From assembly GCA_029465975.1 (NCBI GenBank), contig CM055730.1, forward strand, positions 14,697,563-14,761,562: a DNA stretch of 64,000 nt, given 5' to 3'. Below are positions 49,601 to 61,319 of this stretch, in pieces. A model generated the notes under the pieces. It had not been told where the DNA came from. It searched no databases and saw nothing but the letters and a program-made list of their open reading frames with translations. The stretch is from Dallia pectoralis. Lineage: Eukaryota; Chordata; Actinopteri; Esociformes; Umbridae. Every line of letters begins with the position of its first letter. The first letter of the stretch is position 1. Made by a program: the position numbers and the translations under genes.

Positions 49601-52600
49601 CCTATGACACACTGCACCATGATAACCACGTGATTTATAAGCTGCAGGCTAACAACTCAAGTTCTTCAGCATTTTGTCATCAAAACTGGCTTCATTAACA
49701 TTTGTTCAAGGGAGAGATGCTGAGACCGAATCAATTATTCGCTTTGCCGTCAACTTGTTTGGACAAAAGTCTGGAATTAATAGGTTTCGATTAGCGTGAA
49801 CTGTTTCGGTCCAAGTTGATACCATGTTGTGGTGCTCAGGTTGCAATACAGTATGATCTCAGTGTTTTGTAATACTTGTTTGCTAACACATTTATTTCTA
49901 ATAACGTGACTCCACCTTGTATATGCTGACACGTGGAGGCTTGGCTTGGGGCTTGTGTTGCGGACTGTACATCGACTGGGTTCGGCTAGGGCTGGGCGGT
50001 CTAGTCGACGCAACAGATCTACGAGGACAGAGAGGTAACAATTCACTGCTAAATACATGTATCATAAAGGTTACTAAGGAGGCAGGAGGATAAAGTAATA
50101 TTCTTTGACATGAAAAACATAAAACCCAACATAGTGAGAGTGTTGTGCCTTACTGTACCTCAGTTTCTCCATGGCGCTCTTTTTGTTGGTGAGGAGCAGA
50201 TGTATTAGAGTCTTCCTCTTGAGGAACACCAGGGACCCGGCACCCATTAGGCTGAGGAGGGTGGCCAGGATTGCCACAGCAACCACCCTGCTGTCGGCTG
50301 ACGCCACATATGACAACATGCACATTAATACACACACCTGGACATCTACAGCACAGCACAAACAGGACAGATAGGGAGAGTGTTAATAGAGATCACAGCT
50401 GTGGTTTAGTTATATGTACAATATTTTTTATCAGGACTTTTGTCCGGGGTTCTATTTTTATTGAACAGTCATAGTAAATTGTTACAAATTGTTAAGTGTT
50501 ACATTCTCCACAAAATATACAGCAGAAACTAACTCTGAGATGTCAGTGCGACCTTTCCCTGTGGCACAGTGAAATACTTTTGACTTTGACGGTGAGCAGG
50601 TTGGTCACAGAGGAATTAGCCAGGAAGATATATATTATCTGATAGCCTTTATAAGACCGCACGGCAGCACGTGCGGAGACGCAAGACACTGCACGCATTT
50701 TATCTGTATAATTGTGCTTGCGGGCGAAGGGAGTATTGTGGTGGCGGTGTGTGATGTAACTTGTCAAATAAATGCCCTGGAATGTGAATAATTTGGTGTG
50801 CTTTCATGATGGTTATCGGTGGAATGATTTTTATATTAAATGCAATTTATTTACCATATGTATTTTTTGGCAACCAAATAGCGGAAGTTAACTATAGCCA
50901 GTAATCTAAAGTAACTTTGTACACATTCGATTTTATTCGGGCAGAAAAACGCTGACAGAATGACAACACGACCTTGGCGGTTTTTTTTTGTTTCACGATT
51001 TTTTTTCTTTACATACACATCACACACCTTTTTCTTTATTGTAACATAAATGTATATAAACCTCTTCGAAACACAAAACGCAAATATAATGTACGGGTTC
51101 TCTTCACTCTAAGCAGATATGTCTGTTTACATGTTTAGGTGGGTCAGTAGTGCTTCAAAGAAAGTACAGCAAAAAGTGTTTACAGATTATTCTCCCAAAA
51201 CTATTTCACCAATTGGTGAAAATGGGTATATTTAGTATATTTTTGGGGAGGGAAGAGTATCCAATACCTGCCCTTCTCATTGGTCCACTGTCAAGACTTC
51301 CTCCAAACCCAGCCCTGTCACAAAAGGGCGGAGCCCAGTGTGCCTCACAATGGCAGTTGTTCTTGTTGTTACACACCTAAAATCACAATAGACCACGGTA
51401 ATTATTCAACACACCTTCACCTGTACAAAACACACTAGTAGAAGATACAGGAATGTTTGTGTGCTTGGCCTCCAGAACCATCAGATACACGCTTGTTATC
51501 ATCAGATACACGCTAGTAACAGACTATACAACTGCATACTCAGTTGGTAGTGACAGACTATACAACTGTATACTCAGTCGGTAGTGACAGACTATACAAC
51601 TGTATACTCAGTTGCTAGTGACAGACTATACAACTGTATACTCAGACGCTAGTGACAGACTATAAAACTGTATACTCAGTCGGTAGTGACAGACTATACA
51701 ACTGTATACTCAGTCGGTAGTGACAGACTATACAACTGTATACTCAGTCGGTAGTGACAGACTATACAACTGTATACTCAGTCGGTAGTGACAGACTATA
51801 CAACTGTATACTCAGTCGGTAGTGACAGACTATACAACTGTATACTCAGTCGGTAGTGACAGACTATACAACTGTATACTCAGTCGGTAGTGACAGACTA
51901 TACAACTGTATACTCAGTCGGTAGTGACAGACTATACAACTGTATACTCAGTCGGTAGTGACAGACTATACAACTGTATACTCAGTCGGTAGTGACAGAC
52001 TATACAACTGTATACTCAGTCGGTAGTGACAGACTATACAACTGTATACTCAGTCGGTAGTGACAGACTATACAACTGTATACTCAGTCGGTAGTGACAG
52101 ACTATACAACTGTATACTCAGACGCTAGTGACAGACTATACAACTGTATACTCAGTTGCTAGTGACAGACTATACAACTGTATACTCAGTTGCTAGTGAC
52201 AGACTATACAACTGTATACTCAGTTGCTAGTGACAGACTATACAACTGTATACTCAGTCGGTAGTGACAGACTATACAACTGTATACTCAGTCGGTAGTG
52301 ACAGACTATACAACTGTATACTCAGTCGCTAGTGACAGACTATACAACAGCCAATGCATTCTAGATTGTCAAAATTAAAAAGTATCCTCTGACACCTAGT
52401 ACTTACCCCATGTCCGCTACACTTCCCTGAGCACTGGTACACTCCAAACACTGTGACATTCTGGCACTGACGATTCAGACAAATCTACGGAGTGTAAGAA
52501 ATTGAATGAATCCTTAATCAAATGTAATGTGCTGTAGGACTTCAAATGTGATGTTAATTATTAAACAGAAAGCATATCTTCCAAGAGCAGCGTAGTCAAG

Positions 52601-55600
52601 GTTGATTTATTGCCAGTAATAAGAGTGATTGATGGTCTGGGAATTTAACCGAACAGTCTTCATTGGGATCTCCAACAGTCTCTCTATACTGCAGCTTGAG
52701 AAAGGCACACCATCTTACAAAATTCTCACACAATCATTTTACAAAGCACTTTTAACATTAGCATTTATCTCAAAGTGCTGATATACAGTAGATACCCAGC
52801 CATTAACCCCAAAGAGCAACCAACAACAAGAAACCGATGACAGCTGCTCACCATGCCCTCGGCACACTTAGTGCCTGCTAGGACCAGTCCAGGGTCGGGC
52901 ATGTCATCACCCAGGTAGACGTGGGTCCCACGACACAAGATCCTCCCTCCTTCCTGAAGAGGGATGTTGGTTTCTATGGAGACGGCATTGGTGCCAATCA
53001 CAGGGCGGTTAGCCCCTCCTTGACACTGAATTTTACCACACTTTGCATCTCTGTGTAAAAAAACAAACACACACATTGCACACAGACAGCCACATGCACC
53101 GATACCAATACAGACAAATGACATGACTATATTCAACACTGACAATCTCGGACATGTGTAGGAATTGGACAGACAGAAAAAAACATCTGTGCCCTGTGCT
53201 GCTGACGCATGATATACAAAACGTAGACAAGCCAACACATCCTTATTGTACAGGGATACATTTTTCACAGTTGCTCAAGTTTGCTATTTGCATGGAACAA
53301 ATGCATTGAGCACACAGCTGGTATCAGTTGATAACTGAATGAAAAAGATTGAACCTAGCGAAACTAGGTGTTGTGTTTGATACACAACACCGATTAAAAG
53401 AGAGAAAAACTGAATGAAAAGTAGGTGTCGGAGTGAGCTTGTTTGTATCTTTTGTATATTGCTGACTCTGGACTATTGATGTGGGCTGGGATCTAGATAT
53501 AGTATGTCTGGTAATAATTGTAATCAAAGATGAAAGACAACAAGACAGTCTTTGTCTCATCTCGTAATTCCCCCCCTCAGTCCTTCAGTCTTAAAAGCAA
53601 TTCCATTAAACCAATATATACAAATGATTGATTAGAAATGACAATCACCTGACACGAACAGAATAAAACTCGTTTTCTGTCTATATTAATTTTCCTAAGC
53701 TATTCCTCCCAAATATTTAACATGCTGATTGTTTACAGCCCTGTTAATAACCAGTCAAATACAACAGGCCCGTCAAAAACCCCCAAACACCTGCTCCGTC
53801 TCTCTTACCGGGCTTCACATTTGGCAAACAATCCTTTGGAATCCTTTCCGCAGTTTCCATAAGGATCTCCTGCTGAGTTGACCCTCTCAAAGCAGACACC
53901 CGGGGCTGGTTTAGCTCCTGCAGGAGTAAGTGATGTGAGAGATGTAGAGAAAGATACAGGGAGAAAAAAAAAGAGAAAGTCAGACAGCGGGAGAAAGACA
54001 AATAGAAATGGAAAGGGAGACTAAGCTCGAGGTGACCGCTGACCTCCAGAAGTTGAAGTGGGTAGAACGAGGCAAACCCTGTGTTAATCAACATCCTGTT
54101 TATATTGTCATGCTCATATTGTCTCTCCACAGATGACATATTGTAAAAAAAATTAACGACTTCTAGTTCATAGTTCCTCTACTGACCAGTTCCCCATAAT
54201 GTGATGCACTGCTGCTCGTGGGTCTGGCAGATGCCATTGTAGCAGTACCCGTCCATGTTTTGGCAGGCGTGCCCGTCATGCAGGTACAGGTTGGCAGGAC
54301 AGTGGGGGTTGGCACCAGTACAGTACTCTGGCAGATCACAGGAGTTACTGGACTCTCGACATGGCGTGCCAGCAGGCTTTAGCTGCACGGTGGGCACAAT
54401 AAAAGAAACACACACACACGAACACACATTAACATCACAAGGTCCCTGAATAATCGATATGTCTTACATGTCTTGCTTGTTTGTGTAACACCAGTCACAT
54501 GAGCATGGAGAATTGAAAGACAGCGCTATGACATATGTACAAGGGGTTGGAAAGAGGGAGAATGAGACAGTGCTGGGATAAATGTGCAAGAGGTTGGAAA
54601 GAGGGAGAATGAGACAGTGCTGGGATAAATGTGCAAGAAGATGGAAAGAGGGAGGGATTGACATATGTCAGAGTCCTACCCTGCAGTCCTGGCAGCACTG
54701 CCCGTGGGCACACACGGCATCTTCTTTCAGGGTACAGGTGGTGGCATTGCAGCACGGGTTCATGCATTCCTAATAAACAAACAATACATGAACCCGATTA
54801 CTATTCTGAAACGAAAAAAGCTGCTCTTCTATTGAAGGGGTGTTATGAGGTTACTGTGCTGTTTTGGCCTGATGTCTGTGCTGTTTTGGCCCGATGTCTG
54901 TGCTGTTTTGGCCTGATGTCTGTGCTGTTTTGGCCTGATGTCTGTGCTGTTTTGGCCTGATGTCTGTGCTGTTCTGGCCTGATGTCTGTGCTGTTCTGGC
55001 CTGATGTCTGTGATGTTTTGGGCTGATGTCCTAGTTTGTGTTGAGAGGGCAATGCTTTTCTCCTTCAATACAATTGGGCCTGCGGTCCACCACCACACCA
55101 GCCCTCCGGTCGACATAACTGGATCACAGAACAGCAACAGAACTGAAGAACGTCTAACCATTCTGCTGACATTAAAGCATTCTAATCATTGCCTGAAGTC
55201 GACCGATAAGTGGATTAGTGTCTATATACCGAGAGAAAGAGAGAGTGATGATTATGTAGGTGCGTGATGTAACGGAAATGCTGAAATATTTAATGCATAT
55301 TCATCAGATGCCTTTCCAATGGTACAACAACAACACTACTCTCACATTGTGTCATGACCCGCTTTCATTGTGTTCTGTTTGAAGACCAACATCCAAGCAC
55401 AGTGCCAGATGGATTTCTCATGTTCTGTGGGTTGGGAGAGCAGCTGCTACGGTCGTAAACTAGCCCTAGTTCAAACACCGCTCTATCAACTCGCTTAACT
55501 ACTACACTAACATTTCAATGTCTCTTTGACAGAGGATAAATTGCAAATAGATTTCTGACGATGACAATGTGGTTAATCCTTTACTCTTTCGCAACAATAG

Positions 55601-57293
55601 TACATCGCTTTGCACCATACATTCTTCAGGTTGGATAAGACTTCTGATTCAGTGGAAAACAGGCAAGACCAGTCAAAATGAGGAGAAGCTGGCTGGCTAC
55701 TAGGTAGTGTTGACTGGCTGGCTACTAGGTAGAGTTGACTGGCTGGCTACTAGGTAGTGTTGACTGGCTGGCTACTAGGTAGTGTTGACTGCATAACATG
55801 CAACTGTACTAATGAATATGTTTCCATTAGCATGTGCTTTGCTGTGGCACTTGTTTTTGTGACACATTATATGAAGGGTACAGTAATAATCATTAATGAA
55901 TACATAAATTGACGTTAATTAATGAGTATAAATGCATTACTTAAGTGTGCATATTAACTAATGATTAGTTAAGTGTTGAAACACTTCAACATCAATAAAC
56001 AATGGCTAATAAATTATACATTGTGTGAACTAAAAGTTAATGACTGCATTTACAAACAATGAACTGTGTGTCAGTGTGTTAAGAAACATGCTAATAAATA
56101 AATAGGTAATTAATAAAGGACAAAACCATGAAGGAATACCTTCATATATTGCAATCCAGAAATGTATTGATGCAAATTAGGACTGTTTGCATGGGTTAAC
56201 ACACATAAACACACAGTAACAAACATGAACTCATACAAGGTTTTAAATTAGTATAATGATGACATGATGCATTTATTTGTTCATGGTTTGATTCACCCTT
56301 CAATGAATATTTACAAAACTGTGCATATTAATATTCCTTATAGTCTACCTTTCATCAATTAATCTTCTTACACGTATATATGTCAATAGGAATGTTTATT
56401 AACGGCTAATTATTCATTTATAAACACTAATTTTAATTATTTATAGGTTCATGGTAACAATTTGTAAATTGTTATCAATATCCTATTAACATATTTACAA
56501 ATCTGATTTTTTCACTCCCGACATCATTTATAATATTTTTATAGATCATTAATTGTACATGTTAATTGTTTATAAGTGCATTTGTATATGTGTTTGTATA
56601 TACTAATACCGTAGTTAAAGATTGACATAGATCCTATTAAACCCTTTACTAATTGGTAATAAGCTATTTTGCAGCCTGTACAATATATATATATACTTTA
56701 TAAACACTAATATTATTTTTTGTAGTACTATACGTAGGCCTGTCTATAAAAGGGCAAGTGTATTTAGAATGTGTCATTTACCGCAATTCTGTGTGTGTTC
56801 ATGAATTATTCATGCATTGAATTCATTTAGCGTTTTATTTCTGGGGATAGTGAGGGTTGACAGGTGAGGACATCTAACAGGTAACAGGAAGGTTGACAGA
56901 CGGAATACCTGAGTCATCAGTAAGAGGAATAATATTTTCTTCTGTCAGGGCAGTGAACTGTAATTGCTCTCAGGTCGTTGAATGCATCTGAATATATGGT
57001 AATATTGGGTAAGAAATGACTGGGTTCCTATGTCTCAAGTATATGCTGATATCCAAAATAATATGACAAAAATAATAGTGTTTCTTTTTCCTCTGTTGTT
57101 CTTACTGTACAGTACCTCCAGCTCTCCACAGTCACACTCCTCTCCCTCCTCTACGTATCCGTTCCCACACTTCTGTCCCCCGTAGAGCACCTTGACCTCA
57201 GGCATGTTGTAGAGACACATCCCCACTCCTTTCTCCAGACTGGCAGCTAGGTCCTTCTTACTGCAGGTGCTGAACACTGTAGGAAAAGGGTAC
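46651..57293 (-). CDS. adam12: ADAM12, disintegrin-metalloprotease 12, 3' portion (5' exons outside window)
   Basis: Exons in transcript order: 57293-57116 (end of metalloprotease domain and start of disintegrin: YPFPTVFSTCSKKDLAASLE, GGQKCGNGYVEEGEECDCGE), 54769-54680, 54382-54187 (LKPAGTPCRESSNSCDLPEY, GYCYNGICQTHEQQC), 53917-53809, 53050-52852 (cysteine-rich: DAKCGKIQCQGGANRPVIGT, YLGDDMPDPGLVLAGTKC), 52484-52407, 51376-51268 (EGF-like: NNCHCEAHWAPPFC), 50297-50159 (transmembrane), 50018-49916, about 48698 or 48682 to 48469, 46979-46843, 46714-46651. ADAM12 is a type I membrane metalloprotease of muscle, bone and placenta that sheds growth-factor precursors. The HExxH zinc site was not found, so the catalytic exons lie past 64 kb. 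The tail is proline rich with SH3-ligand motifs (PTPPQKPLP). Junction phases agree throughout except between the 50018-49916 exon and the 486xx exon, where a small exon or another splice site must exist. Confidence 0.92.
46801..46854 (-). repeat. 21-bp triplicated 5' splice site of ADAM12 tail exon
   Basis: On the minus strand ACAACCTCACAG-GTAGGTGCC is repeated, giving donor sites with exon ends at 46843, 46822 and 46801 (the last is GTATGTG). The true exon end and both copies are exact over the 12 exonic bases. Confidence 0.93.
48722..48742. repeat. Short (GA)n tract in ADAM12 intron
   Basis: A GAGAGAGAGA tract flanks the upstream side of the ADAM12 tail exon. On the minus strand it is a CT-rich stretch near its acceptor. 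Confidence 0.6.
50159..50297 (-). other. adam12: ADAM12 transmembrane exon
   Basis: Encodes SRVVAVAILATLLSLMGAGS, a single hydrophobic helix, followed by a basic stop-transfer segment LKRKTLIHLLLTNKK, closely parallel to the mammalian LKRKTLIRLLFTNKK. This shows the membrane-anchored (long) form. No separate secreted-form terminal exon was identified. Confidence 0.9.
51535..52350. repeat. 34-bp minisatellite, about 24 copies, ADAM12 intron
   Basis: Unit GTAGTGACAGACTATACAAC plus TGTATACTCAGTCG, highly uniform, with GCTAG and TTGCTAG variants clustered at both ends and identical copies in the centre, as expected for recent central amplification. It ends 57 bp from the 52407 exon donor. Confidence 0.97.
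54531..54660. repeat. 47-bp tandem repeat, about 2.7 copies, ADAM12 intron
   Basis: GGTTGGAAAGAGGGAGAATG recurs at about 54545 and 54592, with a diverged third copy at 54639, just inside the intron following the 54769-54680 exon. Confidence 0.85.
54846..55025. repeat. 22-bp minisatellite, about eight copies, ADAM12 intron
   Basis: Unit GATGTCTGTGCTGTTTTGGC followed by CT. It lies about 75 bp upstream (in transcript direction) of the acceptor of the 54769-54680 exon. Long open frames on both strands here are repeat translations. Confidence 0.95.
55691..55792. repeat. 25-bp tandem repeat, four copies, ADAM12 intron
   Basis: GGCTGGCTACTAGGTAGTGT with TTGACT, at 55691, 55716, 55741 and 55766. 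Confidence 0.93.
55793..57034. other. AT-rich ADAM12 intron
   Basis: Very AT-rich with many TTAATNATTAA-like phrases. No exon or recognised repeat family. Confidence 0.5.
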
Positions 57294-57309
57294 CTGAGGA
57301 ACAAAGAAG

Positions 57310-59660
57310 TTACAAATGTGTTGTGTGCAGTGTGGCTACATGCTGTCTCATTTCATCTGTTCTGGGTACAGTCCTGTGATAAGTGCACAACCACTGGCGT
57401 GTTGCCGGCGTTTAACGTCAGAGTGCAGAGTGAAATATGCACATACTTTCAAAAAGTACAAGATACAGTAGAGCAAAGCCCTTCAAAAGGACAGTCTGAC
57501 CGTGTGGCAGGCAGTAAAGAGCCAGGAGAGGTCATTCTGTAATCTGACCCCCATGAAGATGGAAATGGGCACTCTAACACAGGCTGTCCATCAAGCTGTT
57601 GAGGAGAGCAACAGACGCTACAGCCGAGTCAAACCACACAGGGCTTCTCTCTCCATCATCGAGCCTCTGCGGGCAGCCGTGATTAATAAGTAAAGAATAG
57701 AATGACACTAAAATGTATTGAAAGTGAAACCATTTAAACGTGCCGTCGGTGTTTGTTTTTTATTCTGCGGTAAATTCAAAACTCATTTAGGTGTCACTTC
57801 ATGGGCAGGTCCATTAGCTTCTCATATACGCAGCCATCAGTCGCAGATTAGAGGCTGAAGGATCGACATTAGGACGGCACAGTGGCAAAGTTCAGGGTCC
57901 TAGATACATCTTCCTGTCCCAGGTATGACCACGCAGATAAGGTAGCCAGGGAAGCCTACAGCTAGTACGGTCAGGAGGAGGAGTCTGGTTCACTATACAT
58001 GCCTGGCTGTCAGTGGTCATGTGAATAGCATATTTCAAATTGTCAATGTAACGATGTCAGGTCATTTAAACACAATGTCACAAGGTCAGTTATACATTTT
58101 TTTTTAAACACCAATAATTATCAAAGTGCATACGTCAACAGTTGATTTTTTTTACTAGTCAATGTTTTTGTTTTGGACAAGTACATTCAGCTTTCGGACA
58201 AGTAAAAAAATCTGCCTCACTTGCCCGAAGGACAAGTGCCTAAAATATTGGTCGCATTTGTTTTGACATATTAAATAAAAGTTATTTGGCCATGAATGAA
58301 GACATACAATTGTATCTCTTGGATACTTTGCGGGTTACATCACGCTGTAAAATAGGGATATTTTCTTTGAGTAATCAACAATCTGCATCCGTCCATAGTG
58401 TCCTCACCAAATCATGACACAGTACAGTTACCCCCCCCCGGTCCATTGGACTGGACTCTGTGCTCCGGTCCGCCTTAGTCCTTTAAGAAAACCACTGTGG
58501 AATGTGGACCCTCCTCTACACCACAGTGACTGTTGTTACAGCTGATGCCACATGAGGGCCGGCCGTCCAGGAAATTATATTAAAAGGAACTATTTCACTG
58601 GATAATATTAGCTTACATACCTCAAGTTTTCTTTTTGTGCAGCCATGAAATTTCGATCTGATCTGGCCTGGGAGGTGTCGGAGCATTTAATGGTCAAATA
58701 ACATCCGTTCTGAACCCAGTCATCTTGCAGGGCCTTATTTACAGCCAGTATAAAAGTTTTTATTTCACTAGTAAACATGCTTTTTATTAAAGCCTTAGAT
58801 TTCGCAGAGCCTAATTCATATTCTGGTCGTACTCAGATTGCTCATAAGATAAATAGGCAGTCATAGCTTCCGTCAAGCAGTGGCAATATGACAGAAAACC
58901 TCTTTTGTACATTCCAAGAGGATCAGATGCCAACAGCCTTCAATGCCAAGCAACACCAGGAGAAAAAGGTAACACTGATACGGTCCGCTCTTTCATTAGC
59001 TGGTTTGACCTATGAGAAATGTATCTCCCAGGAACTCTTCGGAAATGTCCGCTGCAATTATTTCCAAGGAACAACTGTAACACGTCTCCTCCCCTGCAAA
59101 AACAATGCCACGGTCTAGTACATCTCGGTTGACTTCTGACATGGAACATTTGGGACTATATGTGCTTGAGCCACACATCACAAGGTATCACAGTCAGGCA
59201 CTGAGGCGGTTTGGGTTGCCAATACTAACTCTGAATCCAGCCTATAACAAGGGCTCTGAAACAAGGTGTTTTGTCAGTCTGATCAAGTCAAACAAGGAGC
59301 CAGTTGGTTGAGTGGCTGACCCAATGCCAATGAAGATACGTAGCAGGCATGGATCTCACCTTTTTTTGTGAGGGGACTAGAGCAGCGTTTCTTTCCTCAG
59401 GAAGGGGGGAAAATACCAGCCTGTGCTTGTGTCTCTACACAGAAGACTTAAAAGTCCAGTTGCTTTTTAACTAAGTGGAGTGACAAGTCTATCCTTGAAG
59501 GAGACGTGCAACCGTCTTGTACAATTGTCACTGGCCCATTAAAAAATTTGGACCCCAATATCCCGGCCTGCCCATTACTGAAAACACAACAGCCCAGTTG
59601 CATTACATAGACCCATTATAGGCTGTGGATCTGTTCTCTACTCAATTACATATGATACAA
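57310..59660. other. ADAM12 intron, no exon found
   Basis: Searched on the minus strand for the catalytic HExxHxxGxxH block and the segment that should precede the 57293 exon. Neither was seen. A C8-10 tract lies near 58430-58440. Confidence 0.45.
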
Positions 59661-59669
59661 ACAGTATCA

Positions 59670-60085
59670 TACCGAAAGAACGAGATCGCGGGTACAAGCG
59701 GCCGAAATGGGTTTTCTCAAAAAGGTGGCTTGCCTCTCCCTTAGGGATAGGGTGAGAAGCTCAGTCATCCGAGAGGAACTCGGAATAGAGCCGCTGCTCC
59801 TTTGCGTTGAAAGGAGCCAGTTGAGGTGGTTCGGGCATCTTGTACGAATGCCACCTGGGCGCCTCCCTAGAGAGGTGTTCCAGGCACGTCCAGCTGGGAG
59901 GAGACCTCGGGGAAGACCCAGGACTAGGTGGAGAGATTATATCTCCACACTGGCCTGGGAACGCCTCGGGATTCCCCAGTCAGAGCTGGCTAATGTTGCC
60001 CGGGAAAGGGAAGTTTGGGGTCCCCTGCTAAAGCTGCTACCCCCGCGACCCGACCCCGGATAAGCGGTTGAAGATGAGATGAGAG
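59670..60085 (+). mobile_element. 5'-truncated LINE: 3' end of ORF2 (reverse transcriptase C-terminus)
   Basis: The open frame 59707-60063 encodes the conserved C-terminal region of a teleost non-LTR retrotransposon ORF2 (LRWFGHLVRMPPGRLPREVF, GRRPRGRPRTRWRDYISTLA, WERLGIPQSELANVARERE) and ends at its natural stop. A GATGAGATGAGA tail follows, typical of these elements. It starts mid-ORF, so it is a dead-on-arrival copy inserted antisense to ADAM12. The long intact frame suggests a fairly recent insertion. Confidence 0.85.
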
Positions 60086-60127
60086 TATCGTAATACTGCA
60101 CATATATGGAGCCCTGTCACAACAGTC

Positions 60128-61110
60128 ATATTTGGGATGTTCAGTACCAATAATACTGCATATTTGGGATGTTCAGCACTAATAATACTGCATAATTGGG
60201 ATGTTCAGTACTAATAATACTGCATATGTGGGATGTTCAGTACTAATAATACTGCATATTTGGGATGTTGAGTACTAATAATACTGCATATTTGGGATGT
60301 TCAGTACTAATAATGCTGCATATGTGGGATGTTCAGTACTAATAAAACTTCATATTTGGGATGTTCAGTACTAATAATACTGCATATTTGGGATGTTTAG
60401 CACTAATAATACTGCATATTTGGGATGTTCAGTACTATTAATACTGCATATTTGGGATGTTCAGTATTAATAATACTGCATATGTGGGATGTTCAGCACT
60501 AATAATACTGCATATGTGGGATGTTCAGTACTAATACTACTGCATATGTGGGATGTTCAGTACTAATAATACTGCATATGTGGGATGTTCAGCACTAATA
60601 ATACTGCATATTTGGGATGTTCAGTACTATTAATACTGCATATTTGGGATGTTCAGTATTAATAATACTGCATATGTGGGATGTTCAGCACTAATAATAC
60701 TGCATATGTGGGATGTTCAGTATTAATAATACTGCATATGTGGGATGTTCAGCACTAATAATACTGCATATGTGGGATGTTTAGCACTATTAATACGGCA
60801 TATGTGGGATGTTCAGTATTAATAATACTGCATATGTGGGATGTTCAGCACTAATAATACTGCATATGTGGGATGTTCAGTATTAATAATACTGCATATG
60901 TGGGATGTTCAGCACTAATAATACTGCATATGTGGGATGTTCAGTACTAATAATACTGCATATGTGGGATGTTCAGTACTAATAATACTGCATATTTGGA
61001 ATGTTCAGTACTAATAATACTGCATATTTGGGATGTTCAGAACTAATAATACTGCATATTTGGGATGTTCAGTACTAATAATACTGCATATTTGGGATGT
61101 TCAGTATTCT
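60128..61110. repeat. 32-bp minisatellite, about 31 copies, ADAM12 intron
   Basis: Unit TACTGCATATTTGGGATGTT plus CAGTACTAATAA, period 32. TTTGGG and TGTGGG, and GTACT, GCACT and GTATT, variants alternate so that 64-bp dimers recur between about 60460 and 60960. Confidence 0.97.
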
Positions 61111-61117
61111 CATACAT

Positions 61118-61266
61118 ACACAACACAACTGCCAGGTGGGGTCATGGTATGGGCAGGTATATGTTATGGACAACGAACACAGGTTCATTTTATTGATGGC
61201 ATTTTGATTGCACAGAGACACTGTGACGAGTTACTGAGGCCCATTGTGGTGCCATTCATCCAAATG
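61118..61266 (+). mobile_element. Tc1-like transposase fragment
   Basis: The plus strand encodes PGGVMVWAGICYGQRTQVHF and later CDELLRPIVVPFI, the central block of Tc1 transposases (GGSVMVWGG through RDEILRPIVxPF in typical members). It is cut off on the left by the minisatellite and on the right by a SINE tail. Confidence 0.8.
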
Positions 61267-61267
61267 A

Positions 61268-61318
61268 GAATTTGTTCTCAATCGGCCTACCTGTTTAAAT
61301 AAAGGTTAAATAAAAAAT
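61268..61318 (+). mobile_element. 5'-truncated SINE tail
   Basis: AATTTGTTCTCAATCGGCC, then CTACCTG and AAATAAAGGTTAAATAAA, the same body and tail as the tRNA-derived SINE at 16435-16585 in the opposite orientation. It directly abuts the Tc1 fragment. Confidence 0.65.
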
Positions 61319-61319
61319 A

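Noticed and set aside
54829..55161. 110-residue minus-strand open frame with repeated QTSGQNSTDIRP
   Set aside because: Translation of the 22-bp minisatellite within an ADAM12 intron.
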